Made by a program: the position numbers and the translations under genes. Below, one piece after another: positions 9,186-18,219 of a DNA stretch of 64,000 nt. Source of the stretch: JACRLV01 sp045863555 (GTDB taxonomy: Bacteria > Planctomycetota > Phycisphaerae > UBA1845 > Fen-1342); the NCBI GenBank assembly GCA_045863555.1, contig BTUU01000003.1:248001-312000 (forward strand), in the 5' to 3' direction. The notes under the pieces are model-generated. The model saw only the letters and a program-made list of their open reading frames with translations, was not told the origin of the DNA and searched no databases. Positions within the stretch are counted from its first letter, which is position 1, and every line of letters begins with the position of its first letter.

Positions 9186-10520
9186 ATGAGCCAGAAATCA
9201 AGCAGAACACCCGCTTCGCGACGAGAATTCCTGAAGGCCGGGGCGATCGCCGCGGCCACCGCGTCGCTGACCGGCTGCGCATCCGCCGGGAAGGGCGGAG
9301 CCGCGTCGGACAAGGAAGAAAAGGCGCCCGCGTTCGTGCAGAAGCTGCCGCAGCGCATTCGAGTCGGGCTGATCGGCGCGGGCGGCCGCGGCACCGGCGC
9401 TGCGATCGACTGCGCCGTCGCCAATCCGGAAGTCGAGATCGTCGCGATCGGCGATCTCTTCCAGGATCGCGTGAGTTCGAGCCTCGGTGCGCTCCGCGAA
9501 AAGCTTGGCGAGCGCTGCAAAGCCACCGAGCAGCAGTGTTTCACGGGCTTCGACAATTACCGCCACGTCCTCGCGACCGACTGCGATCTGGTGATCCTCG
9601 CCACGCCGCCCGGTTTCCGTCCGGCGCACTTCGCGGCGGCTGTGGAGGCGAAGAAGCACGTGTTCATGGAAAAACCCGTCGCCGTCGACCCTGTGGGCGC
9701 GCGATCGATCATCGCGTCGGGCGACAAGGCCCGGGAATACGGGCTGGGCGTCGTCTGCGGGACGCAGCGGCGGCACCAGCGCCACTACCTCGAAGCGATG
9801 AAGCGCGTGCACGGCGGCGATATCGGCGAGATCGTCGCCGCGCAGTGTTACTGGAACCAGGAGGGCCTCTGGGTTCGCAAGAAAGAGCCCGCCTGGTCCG
9901 ACATGGAATGGCAATGCCGGAACTGGCTGTATTTTTCGTGGCTCTCCGGCGACCACATCGTCGAGCAGCACGTTCACAACCTCGATGCCGTCAACTGGGC
10001 CCTGCGCGACGCGACACCGGTCCGCGCCGTCGGGATGGGCGGGCGCCAGTGGCGCACCGCGCCCGAATACGGGAACATCTGGGATCATTTCGCCGTCGAG
10101 TATGAGTACGAGAACGGTGTTCGCGTTACGAGCATGTGCCGCCAGATCGACAAGACCTCGTCGCGCGTCTCCGAGCGGATCGTCGGCACGAAGGGCGTCC
10201 TGCGGATCGACAGCTCGAACGCCGAGATCACCGGCGCCCGCCCGTGGAAGTACGAGGGGCCTAGCCCGAATCCCTACGAGGTGGAACACGCGGACCTCGT
10301 GCGCAGCATTCGCGAAGGCCGGCCGCTCAACGAGGCCCGGCGCATCGCCGAGAGCACGCTCACGGCGATCATGGGCCGGATGTCCGCGTACACGGGGCGT
10401 GAACTTCAGTGGAGCTGGCTGATGAATTCGTCGAAGCTCGACCTGGCGCCGCCGAAGCTGGAAATGGGTGATCTCCCGGTCGGAGAGATTCCGATGCCGG
10501 GCGTCACCGCGCTCGTCTGA
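9186..10520 (+). CDS. Gfo/Idh/MocA family oxidoreductase, Tat-exported
   Basis: A 444-residue NAD(P)-dependent oxidoreductase. The N-terminus has SRREFLKAGAIAAATASLTG then Cys, combining a twin-arginine motif with a lipobox, so the enzyme may be a Tat-exported lipoprotein. The Rossmann motif is VGLIGAGGRGTGAA; EKPVAVDP is the conserved EKP strand of the family, and the C-terminal beta-sheet domain runs to about residue 400. GAGGGAGAG precedes the ATG at 9186, which decides the start. An in-frame ATG at 9129 would add 19 residues carrying a second RR motif (FSRRTFTG). Likely co-transcribed with the upstream isomerase-like gene. Substrate unknown, probably a sugar or sugar acid. Confidence 0.9.
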   Translation: MSQKSSRTPASRREFLKAGAIAAATASLTGCASAGKGGAASDKEEKAPAFVQKLPQRIRVGLIGAGGRGTGAAIDCAVANPEVEIVAIGDLFQDRVSSSLGALREKLGERCKATEQQCFTGFDNYRHVLATDCDLVILATPPGFRPAHFAAAVEAKKHVFMEKPVAVDPVGARSIIASGDKAREYGLGVVCGTQRRHQRHYLEAMKRVHGGDIGEIVAAQCYWNQEGLWVRKKEPAWSDMEWQCRNWLYFSWLSGDHIVEQHVHNLDAVNWALRDATPVRAVGMGGRQWRTAPEYGNIWDHFAVEYEYENGVRVTSMCRQIDKTSSRVSERIVGTKGVLRIDSSNAEITGARPWKYEGPSPNPYEVEHADLVRSIREGRPLNEARRIAESTLTAIMGRMSAYTGRELQWSWLMNSSKLDLAPPKLEMGDLPVGEIPMPGVTALV

Positions 10521-10622
10521 TGCCGGTTTATTGCGGACGTTTCGCCCGGCGGCCGTTTTGACGTCCAAAGTCGGGCGCGGCGCCGGGGAACGCTGGACTT
10601 TCCGCGATACCGCTGCCTAGGA

Positions 10623-10658
10623 TTCAGTGAGCCCGACGGAAAACCGGGGCTCGCTGAA
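10623..10658. other. Intergenic hairpin between convergent genes
   Basis: A 12-bp imperfect stem (TTCAGTGAGCCC with GGGCTCGCTGAA, one G-T pair) with a 12-nt loop, followed by an A run rather than a T run. It may help fold or protect transcript ends next to the terminator at 10687. Confidence 0.45.
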
Positions 10659-10686
10659 AAAGACAACGTCCTCACTCACAAACCCG

Positions 10687-10727
10687 CGTGCGGCAGGCTC
10701 TATCTGGAAGCCTGCCGCACGGCGTTT
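10687..10727 (+). terminator. Terminator hairpin after the oxidoreductase gene
   Basis: A perfect 13-bp stem (CGTGCGGCAGGCT with AGCCTGCCGCACG), a 9-nt loop, then GCGTTTT. It sits between the oxidoreductase gene and the convergent zinc-ribbon gene and could act on both strands, although the T run favours the plus strand. Confidence 0.7.
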
Positions 10728-10786
10728 TGGGAATCGGCAACGGGGAAATGCGGGTCGCTGTTTGAAACCTCGCGCCTGGCTTTGGG

Positions 10787-11905
10787 CTATCCGCCCCGCG
10801 TTGCGAAGAAAACGATCGCCGCGACGATCGCCGCCGCACCGAGCACCGCCACCGTGATTTTGATCCAGCTATACGGCCGTTCGCCCTGAACTTCGCCCGT
10901 CCGGGCGTTCACGAGAAAGCGAAACACCCGCGCCCGGTAGCGATAAGAACTGATCCAGACCGGCAGCAGGATGTGCTTGAACGTGATGTCGAAGTAGCGG
11001 GTCCGAACCGAGTCGATTCGCTGATGGTCGCCGCCGATGTCCGCGCAGATGGTCGATCGGATCTTCGGCTCCATCAGCCCCTTGGCGGTCTCGAATCCCG
11101 CCGCGAGGTCCACCTGGTAGCTTTCCGCCTGGAATCCGCTCAGGTACGCGTCGGAATAGGGGACCAGGTTGGCCAGATCCCACGGTTCCAGCCGCTCCGA
11201 GTATTTTTTCGGAAGCGAACCGCTCGCCAGCACGAGCAGGTCGTCGAACTGGTTCCGGACGCTGCCCCGCACCGACGTCCAGCGCGTGCGCCGCGCCTGC
11301 CGCGTCCGCGTCACCGTCCGCCCGTTCTCCTGGACTGTGTATGTTTCGGTGTCCCAGTAATCGTCGCCGCGCTGGCCGGTGTACTCGCTGAACGTGCGCG
11401 AATCGTACGTCCAGCAGGGTACATAGATGCCGCTCAGCCGGTGGTCGACGCGCGCGAACCGCCGCAGCGCGTTCGGCGCAAACCACCGCGAGCGCAACCA
11501 TTTCTGAAACAGCGCCAGCGCCGCCGGGCGCTCGACCTTGAACGGCAGGACGGCTCGCGGCTTGATCTGCCGCACCGATTTCGCCGTCGCGACGATATCC
11601 GAGCCGCAGAACGGGCACGCAAACGCCGTGACATTCGCCGGCGGATCGACCTCCGCGGCGCAGGCGTCGCATTTGGCCCGGATCCGCTCCGTCGTCGCCT
11701 CGCCGGCCTCCAGACGCGCCAATTGCGCGAGAAAGTCCTCCTCGGCCACCGGCGCGCCGCCCGGGGCGATCGCATTCACGTGTCCGCAGTACTCGCACGC
11801 GAGCGATGCCGTCCCCGGCTTGTAGACCAGCGAAGCCCCGCACTCGCCGCAGGGAAATCGCGACTGCCCCTGCGAATCGGCGGTCGATAGCGGTGAATCC
11901 GTCAT
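10787..11905 (-). CDS. Zinc-ribbon membrane protein of unknown function
   Basis: A 372-residue protein with two N-terminal zinc ribbons, CGEC...CEYC and CDAC...CPFC. A central conserved domain follows with Trp/Tyr-rich motifs (IYVPCWTYDSRTFSEYTGQR), then a single C-terminal membrane helix (about residues 345-368) ending in FFATRGG. Databases often name this family a PriA-related or TFIIB-type zinc ribbon protein, but no helicase motif is present, so that name describes only the ribbons. The gene follows the CPBP protease gene by 23 nt and is probably its operon partner. Function unknown; a tail-anchored cytoplasmic protein is the best topology. Confidence 0.8.
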   Translation of the reverse strand: MTDSPLSTADSQGQSRFPCGECGASLVYKPGTASLACEYCGHVNAIAPGGAPVAEEDFLAQLARLEAGEATTERIRAKCDACAAEVDPPANVTAFACPFCGSDIVATAKSVRQIKPRAVLPFKVERPAALALFQKWLRSRWFAPNALRRFARVDHRLSGIYVPCWTYDSRTFSEYTGQRGDDYWDTETYTVQENGRTVTRTRQARRTRWTSVRGSVRNQFDDLLVLASGSLPKKYSERLEPWDLANLVPYSDAYLSGFQAESYQVDLAAGFETAKGLMEPKIRSTICADIGGDHQRIDSVRTRYFDITFKHILLPVWISSYRYRARVFRFLVNARTGEVQGERPYSWIKITVAVLGAAAIVAAIVFFATRGG

Positions 11906-11928
11906 GCGCCTGGTCCTCGTTCGGCGGG

Positions 11929-12681
11929 TTACATGAGAATTGTGCCCACGTTGAACGCCGCGTGACAGGCCGCGCAGATGCCCAGACCTCGCGTCAGGTA
12001 GAGCAGCGAGAGGTACGCTCCCCCCAGCGCCCGCAGCGCGAAACGAGCGGCGTCAAACGGCTCGGCCGCGATCGGCTGGAAATGGCAGGCCGCAAAGATG
12101 AACGACGCAGCGCCGGCCGCCAGGATGAGCGCCGGCCGGCGCGGGATCTTCGCGGCGTCGACCAGGATCGAGACCAGCCCCCCGATCAGCAGCAGCCGGA
12201 AGAGGAATTCCTCGTAGATGCCCGCCCCGAGCGACATCACGATGCCGATCTTGACCGGATCGGACCAGGTTGCCGGTTCCGCAGGCCCCTGCGCAACAAG
12301 CAGCAGCCGGGCCAGCACGAACAGCGGCAGGGTCAGGACGATGCTCTCGCCGATCATGGCCACCGGGATCCACGCCCGGACCTGCCACGATTTTTTCAGC
12401 AGAATGTGCCAGAACACGAGCGTTCCCAGCAGAAGAACACCGGACACCCACGAGCCGGTCGCGCCCAGCCAGGCGATCGCGTCTTCGATGAAGCTCGGCG
12501 CCAGCAGCAGCCGTTCGGGCAGCGTCATGGGACGGAGCATCATGGCGCCGAATTCGTAGACCGCGATCAGCGGAAAGAGCACGAGCAGGCAGTACAGCGG
12601 CTCGCGCGTGGCGTCGACGTACGCAGCGGCGGGGGGGGTCGCCGTCCTGGCGCGTGTTTTCTTCCGTCCCTGGGAAGCCAT
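11929..12681 (-). CDS. CPBP family intramembrane metalloprotease
   Basis: A 250-residue multi-pass protein with the three Abi/CAAX-protease motifs: EEFLFR (Glu157, Glu158, Arg162), F-x3-H in FAACHF and H-x3-N in CHAAFN near the C-terminus. The family includes Rce1-type CAAX proteases, whose two glutamates and two histidines form the active site in the membrane. The bacterial substrate is unknown. It lies 8 nt after purD and 23 nt before the zinc-ribbon gene, so it is probably co-transcribed with them. A second, unrelated-length CPBP protease occurs at 24 kb. Confidence 0.88.
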   Translation of the reverse strand: MASQGRKKTRARTATPPAAAYVDATREPLYCLLVLFPLIAVYEFGAMMLRPMTLPERLLLAPSFIEDAIAWLGATGSWVSGVLLLGTLVFWHILLKKSWQVRAWIPVAMIGESIVLTLPLFVLARLLLVAQGPAEPATWSDPVKIGIVMSLGAGIYEEFLFRLLLIGGLVSILVDAAKIPRRPALILAAGAASFIFAACHFQPIAAEPFDAARFALRALGGAYLSLLYLTRGLGICAACHAAFNVGTILM

Positions 12682-12689
12682 TCCGATGA

Positions 12690-13967
12690 TTACCCTGCGT
12701 GCACCAGGCCGATGTCCTTGCGATAGTGGGCTCCGTCGAACCGGATTCGCTCGATAAGGCCGTATGCCGCGCTCCGAGCGGCCGCAATGTCACTCCCGAG
12801 CGCCGTCGCCGCGAGCACGCGGCCACCCGCGCTGACGATTGCCCCGCCCGCCCGCCGCGTACCCGAGTGAAACACGGCGCAGTCGCCGGTCAGCGGGAGA
12901 TCGGGTAGGCCCGTGATCCCTGCGCCCGTCTTCACGGCGTCCGGATAGCCCTCGGCCGCCATGACAACGCAGAGCGACGGCCGCGGATCCCAGGCGACGG
13001 TGACCTGGTCGAGGCTGCCGTCGCACGCCGCCTCGAAGAGATCCAGCGGGTCCGACCGGAGGCGCATGAGAATCGCCTGGGCCTCCGGATCGCCGAATCG
13101 GCAGTTGAATTCGAGCACCTTCGGTCCCGCGGCCGTCAGCATCAGCCCGGCGTAGAGCACGCCGCGATAGTGAATCCCCTCGCGGATGAGCGCGTCGAGC
13201 GTGGGAACGAGGATCTGCGACTCGACCTGCCGCAAGAGTTCGTCCGTGATGCGCGGGGCGGGAGAAAACGCGCCCATGCCGCCGGTATTCGGGCCGGCGT
13301 CGCCGTCGAGCAGCCGCTTGTGGTCCTGCGCGGACTCGAGCATGTAGAGCGTGGCCCCGTCGACCACGGCCAGCACCGACACCTCGGGTCCCGTGAGCGT
13401 CTCTTCGACCAGAATTCGCTTGCCGGCGTCCCCGAACAGGCCCCCCTTGAGCATCTTCTCCGCCGCGATCAGCGCCTCCGCGGGATCGCGGCAGACGATG
13501 ACGCCTTTGCCCTTCGCGAGGCCCGCCGCCTTCACGACCAGTGCCTCATCGCGCGTCGTGATGTATTCGCGCGCCGCTTCGATGTCCGTGAAGATGCGCG
13601 CCTCCGCCGTCGGAACCGCGTGCTGGCGCATGAGCTGCTTGGCGAAGGCCTTATCCGACTCGAGCCGGGCGGCGATCGCCGTCGGGCCGAACACCCGCAG
13701 CCCCGCGGCGGTGAATGCATCGACGAACCCGGCTGCGAGCGGATCCTCCGGACCGACGATCGTCAGGTCGATCGCCTCCCGCCGCGCCAGATCGATTGCC
13801 GTCTTGATCCCCGCGGGCGTGGAGGCATCGCCGGGGACGTTTATGGCCAGCGCCTCGGTGCCGGCGTTTCCGGGCATGACGAACAACCGCTTCAAGCGCG
13901 GACTCTTCGCGATCGCGTGGCATAGCGCGTGCTCGCGTCCGCCGGAACCGATGATCAGAACGTTCAT
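12690..13967 (-). CDS. purD: Phosphoribosylamine-glycine ligase (GAR synthetase)
   Basis: An ATP-grasp enzyme that joins glycine to phosphoribosylamine, the second step of purine synthesis. The 425-residue length is typical. Visible motifs are GSGGREHAL at the N-terminus, VGPEDPLAAG, VKAAGLAKGKGV in the ATP-grasp domain, NTGGMGAFSP and FNCRFGDPEAQ with the metal-binding Glu/Asn. No other purine gene is adjacent. The gene sits between a kinase receptor gene (48 nt upstream) and a CPBP protease gene (8 nt downstream), an unusual but compact minus-strand unit. Confidence 0.97.
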   Translation of the reverse strand: MNVLIIGSGGREHALCHAIAKSPRLKRLFVMPGNAGTEALAINVPGDASTPAGIKTAIDLARREAIDLTIVGPEDPLAAGFVDAFTAAGLRVFGPTAIAARLESDKAFAKQLMRQHAVPTAEARIFTDIEAAREYITTRDEALVVKAAGLAKGKGVIVCRDPAEALIAAEKMLKGGLFGDAGKRILVEETLTGPEVSVLAVVDGATLYMLESAQDHKRLLDGDAGPNTGGMGAFSPAPRITDELLRQVESQILVPTLDALIREGIHYRGVLYAGLMLTAAGPKVLEFNCRFGDPEAQAILMRLRSDPLDLFEAACDGSLDQVTVAWDPRPSLCVVMAAEGYPDAVKTGAGITGLPDLPLTGDCAVFHSGTRRAGGAIVSAGGRVLAATALGSDIAAARSAAYGLIERIRFDGAHYRKDIGLVHAG

Positions 13968-14015
13968 GCAGTCGTATTCCCTTCCCGCCCAGTCGAGCCG
14001 TCGATGATCCGGCGG

Positions 14016-17000
14016 CTATTTTACAAGCTCGGAGACTTCACTGAGCCGCCACCGCGCCCACGGCGTCGGCCAGTCATCGCGTGCCAGGTCGAGGCAGCGC
14101 TGGTACCGGTCGGCCGCCGTTCGAAAATCACCGCGCAGCCGGGCGCTCTCGCCGAGGAAGAATTCGATATCGTCGCGGTACGCGCTCCACTGGTCGGAAA
14201 GGACATTCGCCAGCGCCAGATACGCGCCGGTGAGCCGGACATCCGGCAGATCCTCGACGATCATCCGTCCAAGGACCTCGGTCGCCATCGTCGGAACCAG
14301 CGCGCGGTCATCCGATGTCCGTGTCGACTCAAACCGCCGCAGAAGCCCGGTCGCATCGGCCCGGCGGTCGGCCGCCACGAGCGCGGCGATCCACTCCAGG
14401 TGAAGCTGCGCCGTTTCCCGGGCGCTGGCAAACTCGCGCCGCGCCGCCAGCGACGCATACAGCTCCGCCGCCTTGGCCGGCTCGCCCAGCAGGTAGCCGC
14501 AGCGCGCGGCCGTCCGGGCCGTGAATGCGCCGACCTGCCCGCCGGTTTTCGCGGCAATGCGGCCCAGCCATTCGGACGCGAGCCGATACCGCCCGCCCTC
14601 ATACGCTGCGTGCACGATCCGCTCCAGGACCGCCACCGAGTCTGTCCCGGCCAGTTCCGCGAGCCATTCCGCGTCCGGCTCCGCGCTGGCGCGTCGAAGC
14701 TGCTGCTCGAGAAGTGCCAGCTTCAGCAGCATCAGCCGCTGGTTCGGGATGAAGCTCGCACGGCGGATCTCATCCCGCGCCGCCGCGATGCTGCTCTCGG
14801 AGAGCAGCTTATTTACGCGGCGCTCGATCGCGAACACTCGGTTTCGCTCGATAGCCTCGTCCGCTTCGCGGCTTCGCAGTTCGAAGATCCCGTCCGATTC
14901 GCTGACGACGAGCGCGTCCGTGTCGCCATACCACGCTGCCAGCGCCGCGTCCGCAGGCGCACTGGTCCGCCACCGCGCGATGAGTTCCTGCGTCTGGCGA
15001 TCGAACAGCAGCGTCTCGCCGTCCGCCGCCCGGACCAGCACGATCGAGCCGTCGCCGTTGAACGACACCGTGCTGACCGGCCGGCCGATCACCAGCAGCC
15101 CCTGCTCCGAGAAATCGAGCACGCTCAGGATCCGCACGACGCCGTCATCGCACGCCGCCGCCAGGGTCGTTCCTTCGCGATCGAACACGAACGTGTGCGC
15201 GGGCGACTCCAGCGTCGCCAGCGCCTCGCCCACCAGCAGCGGCTGCGGCTCCGCCCCCTCCTCGCTCGGCGAAAGCACCACCAGATCGCCGTTCGAACGG
15301 GCGGCCAGCACCCGGCCGCTCCGCGGAAGAAAGTGCATCGCCCGCACGACGGCGCCTTCCAGTTCGATCGGCCGCCCGACCTGCTTCCAGTCCCGTCGCA
15401 GGAAGAACACGAATTGCCGGTCGCTGGTCGCGTAGACGGCCGTCAGACGCGCATCGTCGGAGAGGGCGATCGATTCGATCCGCGGCGCGGCCGCGTTCGA
15501 CCAGCGCAGGGACTCCGCCCGCCCGCGCCCCAGCGGCCGAACAAAAATGCGATCCTCCGTCGCGGCGACGAGCGTTTCACCGGGCCCGTCGAGCGCGAGA
15601 GAAAGCGGCTCGGGCTTTCGTCCGGGGATGAGGTTGAACAGGTTCGGAAGTTGGATCGGGATCGTTTGATCGCGGACCCGCGCGAACACCCGCTGCCCCG
15701 AATCCGAAAACGCCATTGCCGCGCCGTTCGTGGAGAGCGCCCATTGCACCGCAGGCCGCTGGTGAATCCGCCGCCGACTTCGATCACCGGCGGCCAGGTT
15801 CCACGTCGTCAATGCGCCCCGCTCGTCGAGCGTCAGCAGGCGATTTCCGGAGTCAACGATGCGGGCCAGTTCGAGCCCTCCGGCGACGACCTGCGTCTCG
15901 CGGACTTTGGTCCGGCCGCGATATACGCAGACCCGGCCGTCGTTTGCGCTGACGACGCAGTCCTCGCCGCTCAGCTCGACAGAGTCCCACTGGCCTTCGA
16001 GGTCGAACATCTGCGTGGTTTCGGCGATGGCAACACCGTCAAGGCGGATTTCATCGACGTCGGCGCTGAGTACGACCAGCGATCCGGGACTCACACACCG
16101 TACGTCGCGCGCTCGCAGCGTTGCGAACATCCGCGATGTTTCCTGCCGGCCGGCTGCGTCGAACTTGATCAGCTCCAGCCCCATGCGGCGTGCGACGGCG
16201 AGCAGCCCCGTATCCGACTGAAAATCGCTCCGCTGGATGTCCTTCGCAAATGCGACCGTCGCGGCGATCGCCCGCCCGCTCGCGGCCTCAAAGGTCATCG
16301 CGCGGTCGTCCGTCACGACGACGAGGTACGCCCCGTTCGCCGCCAGGTGCAGCGCCGTGGGCGTCGCGTCGCCGAGAATTGCGACCGTTTCGACGCGATA
16401 TTCTTTCGGTTCCCAGACCTGCGCCCACCCGACCCCGCCCGCGGCGATCCGTCCGTCATCGGCGAACGAAAGCGCCGTGACCGGACCCGGAATCGGGAGC
16501 CAGGTCAGCAGTTGCCCGTCCCGCGTCGACTTGAGCGAGATCCCGTGCGGGGCGTCGCAGACCGCGATGACGGCCGCATCGGCCGAAAGAGAGGCAGGCC
16601 CGTACCGCCGGGTCCACACCTGGAGCGCTCCGATTTCGTCCGTCTCCAGGTAATAGCGGCGAAGCACCCAGCGCGCCGCGGCGTCATCCCCACCGTCGAG
16701 GTACGCATCCCAGTAACCCTGCCGCGCTTCCGCGAGGTCGCCCTGGGCCCGTGACAGATCGCCGCGCTGAATCCGCTGGCGAATCAGGGCTCGCTGGAGG
16801 TCGGCCGCGGCCGCCATCGCCTTTTTCTCGTTCTTCTCCGCCTCGATTCGGGCGGCGCTCTCCCGCGCCTGGGCCTCCGCCGTTTCCTGGAGCGCGTTGC
16901 GAAGGTCGTTGGCTTTCTGGTCGGCCAGCCCTTGCAGTCGCACGGCATCCGCGCGCGCCACGCTTTCGCTGCGGTACATGAAGAAGACCGTCACCGCGAA

Positions 17001-18107
17001 GACAATGATCGTGAGCAGCACGACGCCCGCGGACGCCGCCTGCCACCGGTAGCGCCGCAGCGTCTTGCGGAACATGTACAGCCCGCTCGCCCGCTTGGCC
17101 TCGATCGGCTCGCCGTTCAGGTAGCGCCGGATGTCCTTGCCCAGTTCGCCGGCCGTCTGATATCGCCGGCTGCGCTCCTTTTCCAGACATTTGAGCAGAA
17201 TCGTCTCGATTTCGTCGTCGATCGCATGCGCGAACCGCGAAGAGACGCGAACCGAGCGCGGCCGGGTCGGATCGTCCTGTGCGATCCGGTTGAGCACCTC
17301 GCCGAGCGGCCCCGTGACGGGATAGGGCGTCTGACCCAGCAGCGATTCGTAGAAAATGACGCCCAGCGAGTAGACGTCGCTGCGGAGGTCCACGTCGTCC
17401 GAACCCGCCGCCTGCTCGGGGGACATGTACGCGAGCGTCCCGACGACCTGCCCGGTCGTCGAGAGCACGTGCACGGTCGTCTCGTCGGGGTTGTCGCCGC
17501 GGAGCGTTTTCGCCAGCCCGAAATCGAGAATGTGCGGGACGCCGTCCGCGTCGACCAGGATGTTCGACGGCTTGAGGTCCCGGTGAATGACGCCGCGCTG
17601 GTGGGCGAAGTTCACCGCGCTGCAGATCTGCTCAAACAGCTCCAGCGTCTTTTCGATCGGCGGCTGAGCTGCCCGGAGGTACTGGTCCAGGCGCTGGCCC
17701 TCGATGAACTCCATCGCGAAGTACATTCGCCCCAGGCTCAGGCCGGAGTCGAGGATCGTCACAATGTTCGGGTGCCGCAGCGACGCCGCCAGTTCGACCT
17801 CGCGCTCGAACCGCCGCCGGGCCGTCTCGCTCGCGTACGCGCCTTCGAGAAGCACCTTGAGCGCGACTTCACGCTTGGTGCTCCGCTGGAATGCGCGAAA
17901 CACGACGCCCTGGCCGCCCCGGTGGATCTCCGTGATGAGTTCGTACCCTTCGATCGCCGGGCGCTCCGTGATCGCCATCCGCGGCGTCGGGTGCAGGGTG
18001 GAATCCGAAACGCGCGTCGGCTCGTCGGCAGAGCCGGAAGCGGCTCCCGACGATGCGATCGTGGCGTCCCGAGGGGTCGGGCCGGCTGCGTTTTCCGGGC
18101 GGTTCAT
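14016..18107 (-). CDS. Transmembrane Ser/Thr protein kinase with C-terminal beta-propeller
   Basis: About 1363 residues. The Hanks-type kinase domain (roughly residues 50-330) is complete: RGGQGVVFRA glycine loop, VALKVL lysine, VIHRDLKPSN catalytic loop and ILDFGLAK. A single membrane helix (about 365-385) is followed by a charged coiled coil, a long WD40/propeller-like region (LSADAAVIAVCDAPHG, LSFADDGRIAAGG and similar strands) and helical TPR-like repeats at the C-terminus. This is the common planctomycete receptor layout: cytoplasmic kinase with a sensor region after the helix. I use the ATG at 18105-18107; a GTG at 18146 is possible. The very long antisense frame over it is a shadow. 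Confidence 0.92.
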   Translation of the reverse strand: MNRPENAAGPTPRDATIASSGAASGSADEPTRVSDSTLHPTPRMAITERPAIEGYELITEIHRGGQGVVFRAFQRSTKREVALKVLLEGAYASETARRRFEREVELAASLRHPNIVTILDSGLSLGRMYFAMEFIEGQRLDQYLRAAQPPIEKTLELFEQICSAVNFAHQRGVIHRDLKPSNILVDADGVPHILDFGLAKTLRGDNPDETTVHVLSTTGQVVGTLAYMSPEQAAGSDDVDLRSDVYSLGVIFYESLLGQTPYPVTGPLGEVLNRIAQDDPTRPRSVRVSSRFAHAIDDEIETILLKCLEKERSRRYQTAGELGKDIRRYLNGEPIEAKRASGLYMFRKTLRRYRWQAASAGVVLLTIIVFAVTVFFMYRSESVARADAVRLQGLADQKANDLRNALQETAEAQARESAARIEAEKNEKKAMAAAADLQRALIRQRIQRGDLSRAQGDLAEARQGYWDAYLDGGDDAAARWVLRRYYLETDEIGALQVWTRRYGPASLSADAAVIAVCDAPHGISLKSTRDGQLLTWLPIPGPVTALSFADDGRIAAGGVGWAQVWEPKEYRVETVAILGDATPTALHLAANGAYLVVVTDDRAMTFEAASGRAIAATVAFAKDIQRSDFQSDTGLLAVARRMGLELIKFDAAGRQETSRMFATLRARDVRCVSPGSLVVLSADVDEIRLDGVAIAETTQMFDLEGQWDSVELSGEDCVVSANDGRVCVYRGRTKVRETQVVAGGLELARIVDSGNRLLTLDERGALTTWNLAAGDRSRRRIHQRPAVQWALSTNGAAMAFSDSGQRVFARVRDQTIPIQLPNLFNLIPGRKPEPLSLALDGPGETLVAATEDRIFVRPLGRGRAESLRWSNAAAPRIESIALSDDARLTAVYATSDRQFVFFLRRDWKQVGRPIELEGAVVRAMHFLPRSGRVLAARSNGDLVVLSPSEEGAEPQPLLVGEALATLESPAHTFVFDREGTTLAAACDDGVVRILSVLDFSEQGLLVIGRPVSTVSFNGDGSIVLVRAADGETLLFDRQTQELIARWRTSAPADAALAAWYGDTDALVVSESDGIFELRSREADEAIERNRVFAIERRVNKLLSESSIAAARDEIRRASFIPNQRLMLLKLALLEQQLRRASAEPDAEWLAELAGTDSVAVLERIVHAAYEGGRYRLASEWLGRIAAKTGGQVGAFTARTAARCGYLLGEPAKAAELYASLAARREFASARETAQLHLEWIAALVAADRRADATGLLRRFESTRTSDDRALVPTMATEVLGRMIVEDLPDVRLTGAYLALANVLSDQWSAYRDDIEFFLGESARLRGDFRTAADRYQRCLDLARDDWPTPWARWRLSEVSELVK

Positions 18108-18219
18108 TTCGTGAGCGGTTCCTGACGATCTTGAAGACCCACGCACCCAATTCTACACTGCGCCCCGCGGATGGACAAAAATCCGCAGGCTCGGCCCGTC
18201 CGGCCGAAAAGGAATACGC

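Noticed and set aside
10787..11905. Assignment as primosomal helicase PriA
   Set aside because: Only the zinc ribbons resemble that annotation; no Walker A/B or helicase motif is present.
13929..16754. A 941-residue open frame on the plus strand opposite the kinase gene
   Set aside because: It is antisense to a well-supported kinase/propeller protein, and its translation is Arg/Pro-rich low complexity with no family motif. Long antisense frames are common in very GC-rich genes.
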